Positions 52,238-62,367 of a stretch of 64,000 nt of DNA are shown here, piece after piece. Source of the DNA: Limnephilus marmoratus (lineage: Eukaryota; Arthropoda; Insecta; Trichoptera; Limnephilidae); the NCBI GenBank assembly GCA_917880885.1, contig OU862913.1, forward strand, positions 30,885,286-30,949,285, in the 5' to 3' direction. Below the pieces are notes generated by a model. That model was given only the letters and a program-made list of their open reading frames with translations. It did not search any database and had not been told where the DNA came from. A program made the position numbers and the translations under genes. Within the stretch, counting starts at the first letter, position 1, and each line of letters begins with the position of its first letter.

Positions 52238-52327
52238 TTTGAAAATAAAGTAGAAACACTGAATTTATTTAAAAAAAGAACTGTGTTGCTAGTTGGTATC
52301 TCTCCAAGAGTTGAAAACACACTGTGC

Positions 52328-52370
52328 CTGAATGAGCTCCGCATTCATATTTATTAAGTCCATATACTCC
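52328..52370 (-). promoter_or_regulatory. Candidate core promoter of the SPH gene
   Basis: Minus strand: a TAATAAATA box at 52356-52348, and about 25 nt downstream TTCAGGC, which fits an insect initiator with +1 near 52329. This predicts a 5' UTR of about 92 nt. Motif-based only. Confidence 0.45.
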
Positions 52371-52399
52371 ATACATACTCGTAACATAATTTACACTCG

Positions 52400-53100
52400 G
52401 GGTCACACAAAAGATAATGAGTTGGCGCTATTCAAAAACTTTTTTTTCACTAACTTGTAAAATATTTGTGAATGCTTCTCATCCTAACCCTCTTGATGCC
52501 AGTTATTTCTAGGCAAAGCAATGAAATATTAAAACAAATTATCAAAAGAGACGCAGGACATCATGCAAATTTGATTCCACGCGTAATTATATACAGCACA
52601 ATTGAGTTATTAATAAGAGTAGTATTCGAATCCTAATGGAAGGTACCCATTAGCTTGTGTCGCTCTCCATAGAGAGAAAAAAATGGCCTTATATTTAAAC
52701 GCCCGGGGTCTCAAAAGTTTCGTATGATCTGTGGCTATTCGAAAACGTAAAAATAAATGAAATTATTGTTCACTATTAGCCCGCTAAAATGGCCAGAAGT
52801 TTTGAAAAAAAAAGATTTCGTGATTTGGAAAAAAAATAAAACAAAGGGTTCATATTTTATATTTTGTACCAAACTTATTTTTTCTTCCATAACAGCAGTA
52901 CAGAGAAGCCAAAAATTTTTTTTTTTTAAACATATGTGATGTGTTGGTTAAAAATAAAAAAGGGGAAAATAATACTTTTTTATGGATAAAATCAGAATTC
53001 TTGTTGACTTACTTGTATTCATAAACTTGATTTTTTTTCAGTTATACGCATTTTTTAATAATAAACAAACGATAAAAGGTTAAATTACTAAAAAGCATTT
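52400..53100. other. 5' flank of the SPH gene
   Basis: AT-rich, with no recognised gene or repeat. Regulatory sites cannot be assigned by eye. Confidence 0.35.
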
Positions 53101-53104
53101 TAGC

Positions 53105-53620
53105 GGGCTAATAACTGTAACGGACGTATCAGCGTCGCCACAAGACTATAAAAAAGTACCGGTTTTTTAGTGCACGAACAGGATGGTGGTGATGGAACAA
53201 ATAATAAACTGACCTCCCGTGCACCCAGTGCCTGATGCGTGAAGGACACTGGATGTGCTTAATCCTCTGCCTGATCCTGGCGCCTGGCGGTTGCCAAAGT
53301 AGGGCCGGCTCTTCTGGAGGAGTGTTGGCACCAGGACTGAAGACAGGCAGAGGTCGGCGGGGGAGGCAGCTGAGTGATAATAAATTTCCCAGTAGGAATA
53401 ATAACACGAGTTGACTGTAGAGAAGAACTAACTTTATTTAGAAAATACGCGCCCTTTTATACCCTAATCTGGGCAAAAAGGTGATCACATGGTACATTTA
53501 TGGGGTGGGGGGTTGGACCTCGCCCGTAAGTATAAATACGCCGACTTTCTTGTCGCACTTCATTTTGCTTGTGTCGCTCAAGAAAGTGGTCGATTAAAAT
53601 CATTATTTAATAATAATTCT
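53105..53620. other. GC-richer segment, possibly LTR-like
   Basis: Begins TGTAACGGACGTATCAGCGT and contains CCCTTTTATACCC and AGTATAAATACGCC, both TATA-like. No partner copy in the window, so the LTR idea is a guess. Confidence 0.25.
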
Positions 53621-53804
53621 ATAGGTTATAACATAGTTTTTATAAAGTATTTCTTAATTCTAACATGTATGTACGGGTATTCTTTACCCGTAGATTTTTA
53701 GTTTAATGAATTTAGGAACAATTTTGGAAATGTTTACCATTTGTTGGTAGGTATTTGAGTTTAATTTAAGTTTGCAAAGTGATGTGAAGAAGTTAGTATT
53801 TTCC

Positions 53805-54580
53805 CCAGGTTCCTCGTAAGACTGGCTACCGAAACCGGTTTGTCTCGTCGTCTTACGAGGTTCCTGGATTTTTAAAATGGAAAAAGACTGTTTTTTGATC
53901 GGAAATTTTCTAAGTACAAAATTTGTGCGCAAAGGCATATAGCGTTGGCAGTTTAAGAGTCACAAGGTTGATTTATGGCTCTATGGATGCCCCGTAGGAC
54001 TCTGCACTGAAACGTCTTAGTTTCAGCGTCCTACGGGGTGTTTAAACGAAGTTATATTAAAATATGGTGTATTTTTGACCAATATGACGGCCCTTAATAG
54101 GGACGCCCAAACTGGTTTTTTGGCTTTGTAGCCGGAGAAATAGCCCTGAAGGCGATAAAATAATAAGTTTAGGATGTCTCCTGGTGGCAACTTGGTATCC
54201 AAGTTTTTACTTGTGTCACCAGGGCATCTGTGTATTAAGAAAAAGAAATTTAAAATTGAAAAAATGTGTTTTGAAAAAGATCGTTGCTGGCGGCACGGTA
54301 TTATTGAAAAATAGAGAGCAGCCCGCTTCCTGCTGAGCCATAACGGCAGAGCAGCAAGGGAGGGAAGGCAGTCCGCTTAGCGGAGTAGCTGCTTCCTTCG
54401 GAGCCGACAAAACGGCCCTTCTCAGGGCCATAACTAAAAAGGAGGCTAGTCAGCCTGGTTGCCTTTGGAGGCGTAAATAATCATAAATAAAGTATTAATT
54501 GTTAAATTATTAAAATTATAGGATTCTAGAATGTCTCCCGGTGCAAACTTGGCACACAAGCTTTATTTGGTTGCACCGGG
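53805..54580. repeat. Cluster of strong stem-loops, unassigned
   Basis: Stems: 53805-53867 (CCTCGTAAGAC paired, plus an outer CCAGG/CCTGG); 53990-54038 (CCCCGTAGGAC with an inner CTGAAAC/GTTTCAG stem); 54180-54223 (CCTGGTG with an inner AACTTGG/CCAAGTT); 54372-54384 (TCCGC-TTA-GCGGA); 54414-54429 (GGCCCT-TCTC-AGGGCC); 54537-54580 (CCCGGTGCAA). The first two resemble each other, as do the third and sixth (both in an ATGTCTCC...GGGCAT frame). No ORF of known type covers them. Confidence 0.75.
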
Positions 54581-54759
54581 GCATTGTACATCAGTAAAAC
54601 ATATAAAATTAAAATTAAGAAATGAGGGAGAGCAACACGTCGGTTACAATAACCATTTTTTAAAAAATAAATTTAAATGCAGTTCTCATTTTCTTTGTAA
54701 GACGCAACTTTTGAGAACCCGGGCGTTTCTGAATTCAAAAGTTAAAATAATTGACACAC

Positions 54760-55280
54760 CCTACTACCCATGTTGCAAATGATAAACTTAATCAAGAAGA
54801 ACTTGTGTCTGGAAGCCGAATAAACTCTATAAGCAAATGGTTAACCAAATTGAAGAAAAATCCAGATGAAAAAACCTTTATATTGTTGATGATTCGATTC
54901 CAGGATCTAGCCAATTGAATAGGCAGGATCTAGCCAATTGAATAGGCAGGATCTAGCCAATTGAATAGGTACATAATGCAGTGTAAAGTTACAAATACAC
55001 ATAAAAATGTCGATGGTGTTCCACATTCATAAACTTTTATTATGTTATCGGGATTAATACAAAAAATGCTAGAAATTATAATCTATTGTTATGTTCAAGT
55101 ACTGGAAATAATAAATGTCAAAATAGAATTTCTGGAAAAAAAAAATCAGATTTTACTGAGAAATAACTCATGTGAAGAGGTCATCAACATTGTTGTGATT
55201 CTTGGGAAAGTGAATATACGAAAAGCAGTTCACTATTTCAGCATTCTTGACCCATCAAAATAATTGGTCTTTTAGATAGC
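54760..55280 (+). pseudogene. Degenerate coding remnant, unclassified
   Basis: Reading in pieces gives NDKLNQEELVSGSRINSISK, later IEFLEKKNQILLRNNSCEEV and VINIVVILGKVNIRK. The last resembles the VVVHxGTNDI-like strand of SGNH-hydrolase domains found in some non-LTR ORF1 proteins. This is weak and speculative. A 23-bp triplication interrupts it. Confidence 0.25.
54901..54969 (+). repeat. 23-bp tandem repeat, three units
   Basis: CAGGATCTAGCCAATTGAAT followed by AGG, repeated three times with starts at 54901, 54924 and 54947. The units are perfect, so the duplication is young. Confidence 0.95.
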
Positions 55281-55289
55281 ATCGTTCAA

Positions 55290-56090
55290 ATTTTGTTTAG
55301 TTTATTCACTCCAAGGAAGAAAATATGTAAAAACTTGTGTGGTCATTATCGGAACCAATGGAAAATACACTAAATGTTCTTCAGTGATCGATATCGGGGT
55401 TCTTTGCACATAAAAGCAAAACAGAAATTCAATAAAAACTTGTAAAATATGGTATTATGATTAAAACAGAATCAATACAAAATGTGTAAAAATGCAACAA
55501 AGCCAGATACAAATTTTACAAAAGTATACTAAAGATGCGCAAATGCGTTGAAGGAGAAAAATACCACCTTACTGTATTATATACGCTTTTCTAAAGATTA
55601 TGGATACCTAGTTAATAATTATTTAAAAAACAACCGAGCACTTAATTTTATATACCGTCTTATTTATACTACAATTCGAATCGCATATATTTGAAATGAT
55701 GCCTTAAAAAAGCTGTAATTCGTGATTTTACTTTTCTGTTTACTTTACATTAAATGTATCTAATATTTTTCCTGCCATTATCACAAACGTTAAATAATAG
55801 TTTTTAATTAGTTAAGATTAAAAAAAACACACAACACCCAGAGGGTTGACGGTCTTATTATTGCGGGATAATAAATATGTGGACGGGATAGACGGTTTTG
55901 CACACGGCCGTGGAGAAGCTAGCGGTGCACAGTGGGGCAAGTGTGATGTAAAACGCCCTTTATACATAGGAACGTTTTACGGTAAAAAATCAAATGTGGC
56001 AAGGATGGTTTAAATAAAATTTAATCACATTATATGTGTTAACTTTATTACCTCTGTATTATTTTTTTACGTCCAAATAATTTAATTATA
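55290..56090. other. Unassigned AT-rich stretch
   Basis: No gene or recognised repeat. A GC-richer patch at 55845-55985 (GCACACGGCCGTGGAGAAGC) is of unknown origin. Confidence 0.35.
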
Positions 56091-56104
56091 CAATTTCTTC
56101 TTCT

Positions 56105-56460
56105 TCTTCTTCAATGGCGCTACAGCCCATTTTGAGTCTTGGCCTCTTACAAGATAAGCCTTCACTGCCCTCTGTCCTCGGCCGTCGTCTTCCAATCTGC
56201 AACATAAAGTAGTCCTCTTGCATCCTTCCTGACATTATCCTCCCATCTCAGCCTAGGTCGGCTCGCCTTTCGTTTACCTCCCGGGTGTCCTGTTAGAACC
56301 TTCTTCGGTACTAGTGTGCTTGGCATTCGGTGGACATGTCCGGCCCATCTTAGTCTTTGGAGCCTTAAATGGGTAGAGAGTCTGGGAGCTTGGTAGATAT
56401 CAAAGAGCTCATTATTGTGGCGGATTTTCCATGCCTCTCCCTATCGTACCGCTCTAGTTA
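56105..56460 (-). pseudogene. LINE ORF2 C-terminus
   Basis: The minus-strand reading includes NNELFDIYQAPRLSTHLRLQ, RLRWAGHVHRMPSTLVPKKV, GKRKASRPRLRWEDNVRKDA and DWKTTAEDRGQ. It is the end of an RTE/CR1-type reverse transcriptase. Followed (on its 3' side) by a short TTC repeat. Confidence 0.72.
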
Positions 56461-57009
56461 CATAACTACCAAAAGTATTTTTAATTTTCTTTATCCGACA
56501 TATTTAGGGCATCATCACTATCATCATCAAGATCATCATCATCATCATCATCCTGAGAACTTGCTGTAATGATGGAGCCATTAGGAGTTCCACCGCTTCT
56601 TTAGGGAAAACTGTCTTTTCTTTTGCCCTTTTAACTTTTTATTATTTCTGGCCCGTGGATAAAAAAACTCGTGTGGCATGCATGTGGCAGCATGACGTTC
56701 CACGGGTACTTTTGCACAAAATATTTGGTCGTGTTTAGTGCCTTTCGGAATTTTTACACATCAATTTTATATCCACGTTGTGGAACAATCTTCCCTACTG
56801 TCATGTGAGTCATGATTTAATAGGTGTTAAAAAGAGAAATACCATGCTTTATATTCAAGTCTAAAAGTTTACTACAGAAGAATTAAAATTTACCCATATA
56901 TTATGTCACCAAAATTTCCCAATGCAATAAAGAATAAAATATTGAACTTTATAAATTTCTTATTACATTATTTTCAAATAAAACGATAAATAATAATGGG
57001 CTCAGATAA

Positions 57010-57480
57010 ATCATAAATCTAATGTAAAATATCTTGGAATCTTAATTGATAAAAATGTGTTCATAGAGAGATCATATCAATCTCACTGTGGAAAGAATAA
57101 GAAAACTTATCTATGTTTTCTATAACACACGAAATAAAAATGGTCTATTATGCATTAATTCAGTCCTTATTTCAGTACGGCATTATTGGGTGGGGAGGGG
57201 CCTTTAAGGCTTCCTTATAGCCCATAAATATAATACAAAGAATAATTATAAAAATCACCCTGAGGAAACCAAACGACTTCCTTACTCTAGAGATATTTCG
57301 GGAATTTAATGCACCGTCTATCACAGAATTGTATGAGAGAAACGCCTTATATCAAATTTATAAAGAATATTTTATTCAAAAAATTCACCCCTCAGATAAC
57401 ATAAGCAATAGATTCAAAACTAATGGCTTAATAGCCATCCATATGCTTAGAACGACCACGGATCAGCACCACTATTTGTA
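57010..57480 (+). pseudogene. Jockey/CR1-like LINE fragment, decayed
   Basis: Pieces such as VKYLGILIDKNVFIERS, QSLFQYGIIGWGGAF and KPNDFLTLEIFREFNAPSIT show the thumb region in several frames. Related to the LINE tail at 46457-46979. Confidence 0.65.
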
Positions 57481-57944
57481 TTTATTGTAAGATGGTACAA
57501 TATAGTATTATTGTCCAAAAACAAAATAATTTTAAGTTATTGAAACATTGAAATAAGAACAATTCAAAAGCAAATTAAGTCCCTCAAATTGGATAATGAT
57601 ATATTGTACCCTTAATTTAATTTACCCTTACTTAAACTGTAATATTTTAAAAAAATATGTAATATTATTGTCCATCTATAACTATTTTTTTCTAAATTGT
57701 GTACTTATGTCAAATAATGTTTGTATTATTTCTTTTATCATTGTTTACACAATTCATTAGAACATTATTTTTTTGCATGTAAATACTCCTACCATAAACA
57801 CGAGCTCCTAGAGCTCAACTTATGGAGAAGTAGAATAAAATGTGAATTATTATATATAACCTCGCATACGCAATGATTTGTAATGTAAAAACAAAATTCT
57901 TGGAATTAATAAATAAAATAAAAGTGAGGTGACAATAACATTTA

Positions 57945-58096
57945 TCTTCTATCTCCTATCTTCTATCTTCTATCTTCTATCTTCTATCTTCTATCTTCTA
58001 TCTTCTATCTTCTATCTTCTATCTTCTATCTTCTATCTTCTATCTTCTATCTTCTATCTTCTATCTTCTATCTTCTATCTTCTATCTTCTATCTTC
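57945..58096 (+). repeat. Heptanucleotide microsatellite (TTCTATC)n
   Basis: About 20 nearly perfect units, ending in a short TTC run directly before the Helitron at 58111. Its reading frame gives a heptapeptide repeat (FYLLSSI), an artefact of the period. Confidence 0.95.
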
Positions 58097-58110
58097 TTCT
58101 TCTTCTTCTA

Positions 58111-58573
58111 TCTTATATATAAATAAAAATGAATCGCCGAAATGTATGTACGCGCATAACTTCCGAACGACTGCACCAAATTGGATAATTCTTTTTGTTT
58201 TGTGTTCGATATTGTCAGGACAAGGTTTGTATAAGTGAGCTATGGCATTATGAAATTTGTATAAAAAATTGCAATAGGTGGCACGCGAGCTGTTTAAAAA
58301 CTAAATTTACCGGGAATAAATGTATGGAATGCAGGGGGGGGGAGGGGGAAAGGGGAGGGGAACTCGGGGACGGGGTTTGGGGAGGGGGGAGGGGAACTCG
58401 GGAGGGGGGTTCGCGGGATGGGGTAAGGGGGGAAGTGGACTGGGAAGAGGGAAGGTGGAGGAGGCGGAGAGGAATGGGAGGTGGAAGGGTAACGGAATAA
58501 ATGGGAAAGGACACGCAGGTAGAAACAATTTCTTTATTAAATGGCATAGCAACGCATGCCGCGGACCAGCTAG
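58111..58573 (+). mobile_element. Nonautonomous Helitron with purine-rich core
   Basis: 5' TCTTATATATAAATA and the block GAATCGCCGAAATGTATGTA; purine-rich core 58330-58500; 3' GCATGCCGCGGACCAGCTAG before T. Confidence 0.8.
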
Positions 58574-59081
58574 TAATAATATAAACATGAGTTTGTTCTT
58601 AGTTTTTTCTGATTGAAACTACTTTATCAGTAATTTCAATCAGAAAAAAACGTACAGCGAACCATTTTTAAAACTTTTTATATTTGCAATAAAAAAATTT
58701 GTACTTGAAAAAACTATACGTTGTATTTGTATTTCTAATAATAAAATTTGAAAGTGTATTTCATAATCTTCTACGTTTTCGTATACTTTAAAAAATGTTC
58801 TGATTTCATTGTAAAGCGGAAATTTATTTGATAATCTGACAAAATACGCTCCAGGCTTGGGAAGTTAATAACTTTATAAAGTGCAAAAAAGGAAAAAAAA
58901 AAATAAAACTGATTCATAAATAAGTCAATATCTACTGGTTTTAAAGGTATTGGAATGGAAACCCGGAGGTGCCGTGAGATACCCGGAGGTGCCCGGAGCA
59001 AACATATCTCTAAATGAATCTGTAATTTTAAAAATCAAGATCATATTTTTGTATTTAATTGATATTTAATTGGTATTGAAT

Positions 59082-59388
59082 TGGAAAATAATTTCCCTCA
59101 GGGCCTATGTCATCTTTGGGGATGTTGTGTGGAGGTTTTTTTTTAAGGAAATGAAGGAAAGCAGAGTTCTGGGAAGGAAAAGGGTTTAAGGGGTGGGTAG
59201 GAATCTGGGGTTCAGTGTGTCTTGGTCATCCGCCTCCAAGACCTAGACAAACCTCACCCCATGAACCCGGGCACCCCTGCTAAATCACCAATCGTAGCGA
59301 ACCACCTTGGGGTGACCTATGGCAGAGGTGTTGGTTATCCAATAAAGGTTCCCGGGGCGGCGGTACCCATTCCCGTCTTCCAAATCAC
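59082..59388 (-). mobile_element. SINE-L copy, short form
   Basis: Tail truncated at GGAAAATAATTTCCCTCAGG; head GGGGCGGCGGTACCCATTCC. Very similar to the 37.9-kb copy. Confidence 0.82.
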
Positions 59389-59399
59389 TATAGGGGTTG

Positions 59400-60690
59400 T
59401 ATCAGATATCTTTAGAAATAAATAAAGGATGTTAAGGGTCGCGCTGGCACACGTAACGGGGGTATTGTATTCACGAGCGAGCAGCCTCGACGGAGGACTA
59501 TTACAGGTAGAAGGGTTGGATCAATCGCAGAAATAAAACATTTTCTATTATACAAAGAAACTATAATATTTAAAATACGTAAATTATTTATATTACAAAC
59601 TTTAAAATATGTATTTAAAAACAAAAACATTTAACCTTCTACCACTACAAACTCAAATGATAAAATATATAAAAGAGGTAAAATTAAGGTTGAATAATGT
59701 AGATATGTAATGTAGATGCTTTTTCCATAAATTTATCCATCCTTCTACAACTCACTTTCTGTAACTTTCTAAACTGTAGTACAATATGTTTTCCGTTTAT
59801 TTTATTTTAATAATAACTAAAAAAAAAATAAAAATTAGAATCAGTATGTTTTTCTCCATATTTTTATTTTATTTTTATAATAGCTGAATAAAAAAACCTT
59901 TTTCACTTATTCTACCTATGTAATATTAACTTTTTATACTAACTTTATATTTTATTTTTTTAAGTCTATTTTATACTTTGGGTACTTGGAAATACTGTAT
60001 TTTGTTTTAATATTACCCACACTCAGACAGTGCCTTAGTGGGTTTTCATTTCTTGTTCATACTATTTGTTATTATATATTATGTTATTATATACTATTTG
60101 CTATTATACATTATATGTACAAAGAAATGGGAATAAATAAAGTTAAACAAAAAAAAAATTGCGTCTACCTGCAAATGTCACTAAGATGTAACTAAATGGG
60201 TGCTTTCCAATAAATGAAGTAATATTGTAAGATTGATTTTTTTGTTTTGTTTTGTTTATTGTATCATAAAGTATTTGGCCCCACCGTGCGGCGATAAGCA
60301 TTATTAATTAAATTTATTCAGTAACATCATAAATGTTTTTCATTTCATTGTTGGCTGGCTAATCACAATAACATGATGCAATGCGATGACGACCTCTTGA
60401 CCACAAAATTAATAATGAGCTTAGAAATTCAACACTGAATTTATTTTTTGTCGAAAATTGAAAACCAGCATTAGTGTACTAAATCTATTGTAACTTTTTA
60501 AACATAAATTTAAATGGATTAATTTCTTTAACTGTTCAATGATCAATGTACTTTACCCCTTTGAATTAGTCAAGTATGTTGTGTGGGCTGTCAAACTAGT
60601 TTTAGATGAAAGCAGGTTCAAAAATAGTGTGTTATATGTCGGTATGTTGTATATGTGTATAAATATTGTATGTACATATATGATGCATTT
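59400..60690. other. Unassigned AT-rich stretch
   Basis: No gene seen. Includes low-complexity TTATATATTATG repeats near 60070-60115. Confidence 0.35.
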
Positions 60691-60693
60691 TTT

Positions 60694-60911
60694 TTACATG
60701 AGCTCCACACAGGAGGCCCTGAGGAATATAATTTCCCTCAGGGCCTATGTCATCTTTATGCTCACCTATGATGCTGTGGAGGGTTTTTTTAAGGAAAGGA
60801 AGGAGAGGAGAGTTCTGGGAAGGAAAAGGGTTTAAGGGGTGGATAAGAATCTCGGGTTCAGTATGTCCTGGTCATCCGCCTCCAAGACCTAGACAAACCT
60901 CACCCCATGAA
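60694..60911 (-). mobile_element. SINE-L copy, truncated
   Basis: Tail ATGAGCTCCACACAGGAGGC to AACCTCACCCCATGAACC, then it stops where the head should begin. Confidence 0.78.
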
Positions 60912-60944
60912 CCATTTGCTTGTATACATATATATATATTTTTT

Positions 60945-61278
60945 TACATGAGCTCCACACAGGAGGCCTTTAGGAAAATAATTTCCCTCAGGGCCTATGT
61001 CATCTTTGTGGATGCTATGTAGAGGGTTTATTTTTAAGGAAAGGAAGGAGAGGAGAGTTCTCGGAAGGAAAAGGGTTTAAGGGATGGGTAGGAATCTGGG
61101 GTTCATTGTGTCCTGGTCATCCGCCTCCAAGACCTACACAAACCTCAGCCCATGAACCCGGGCACCCCTGCTAAATCACCAAACGTAGCGAACCACTTGG
61201 GGTGACCTATGGCAGAGGTGTTGGTTATCCAATAAAGGATCCCGGGGCGGCGGTACCCATTCCCACCTCCCAAATTGT
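60945..61278 (-). mobile_element. SINE-L copy, short form
   Basis: Complete tail to head (GGGGCGGCGGTACCCATTCC). Tandem with the truncated copy to its left, in the same orientation. Confidence 0.82.
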
Positions 61279-61436
61279 AGTATGTACAACGTGTCCAGAA
61301 ACTCATAGTACAAGCGGGAAACTAGTGAATCTACCCACATCTATCATTCCCACCTCCCAAATTGTAGTATGTACAACGTGTCCAGAAACTCATAGTACAA
61401 GCGGGAAACTAGTGAATCTACATCACGTGGAGAACC
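61264..61436 (+). repeat. 86-bp tandem duplication spanning a SINE-L/MITE border
   Basis: CATTCCCACCTCCCAAATTG through GTACAAGCGGGAAACTAGTG occurs twice (about 61259-61344 and 61345-61430). It includes the SINE-L head edge and the left TIR of the adjoining MITE. Confidence 0.85.
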
Positions 61437-61757
61437 CAAAAAACTAATTTTTTTCGATCTGGTCATTTCGATTTTTATATTATTTTTTAACTATTTTTCC
61501 ATTTTTCGGCAACTTAAGGGTTAAAAAAAAATCACCCGGTTTACCCTTCGATGCATTTCAAAAGACATTACGCAGCTGAAATTAATCCCCTAGTGACCAA
61601 TTTTTTTAAATTTTACCGAAAAAATTCCAACTTTGGACCCGATTTACTCGAAAACGAAAGATCAAATCAAAAAAGTTATATCACAAATCGATTCCAAATG
61701 TGATGTAGATTTATCAGTTTTCCGCTTGTACTACGAGTTTCCGGACACCGTGTATAA
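61286..61757. mobile_element. MITE (ACACGGTGT family) with duplicated left TIR
   Basis: Left ACGTGTCCAGAAACTCATAG and right CTACGAGTTTCCGGACACCG form TIRs of about 50-60 bp extending to GTAGATTTATCAG. Single ends of the same family are at about 1409 and 12857. Confidence 0.75.
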
Positions 61758-61843
61758 TTAAATAAAAAAATAATGATTCAGCTAGATTTTTTTAAAATTC
61801 ATTGAACCTGAAAAATTATTATTGAAATTTTATTTAGAAGATC

Positions 61844-62117
61844 ATTTCGTCGCCTCAGTTCTTAATTGTCCAAACGAACATTTAAGTTTTTGTTCAATCT
61901 CCACTCTAAAACGAAAAATAAAGCATAAAAAAGGATAGTTAATCACTTAACTAAGAATTATTTAAACTAATGAGATCTTTGCCTTTACGGAAATAGCTTT
62001 ATCGTATACACCTATCGACCCTATCGTAATGTTTCATTGAAATAATGAAAGAAAACCTTCACCCCCTGTAAAATTTTCAAATGGTCGTTTGGACAATTAA
62101 GAACTAAGGCGACGATT
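61844..62117. mobile_element. MITE with about 40-bp TIRs
   Basis: CGTCGCCTCAGTTCTTAATT and GTCCAAACGAACATTT at the left match the inverted right end (AATGGTCGTTTGGACAATTA, AGAACTAAGGCGACGATTT) with few mismatches. Confidence 0.8.
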
Positions 62118-62367
62118 TATTTATCTGCAAATTCTCTGGCCACATAGAACGCCACACAAGCTTTGCATGTGTACGTTTTAGTTTCCGTGGCGTGTATAAC
62201 ACACTGGATCATTGCAACGGTGGCAAATCAATCGAATTAAACATATAAATTTATCAATGATTGATTCCAAATCGCATGACGATCGATACCATGAACTCAC
62301 TGGTCTTGCGGTAACTGCTGATGTTGATGCCTGCAGAGATGGAAGTAGCTCATGTATCAGTTTAATA

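Noticed and set aside
53990..54038. Hammerhead ribozyme in the stem-loop cluster
   Set aside because: The stems contain CTGAAAC but no CUGAUGA core on either strand.
55042..55263. Host gene encoding a coiled-coil protein
   Set aside because: Short frame without splice partners, AT-driven composition and only a weak transposon-like resemblance.
57929..58126. ORF of repeated FYLLSSI heptapeptides
   Set aside because: Direct translation of a TTCTATC microsatellite.
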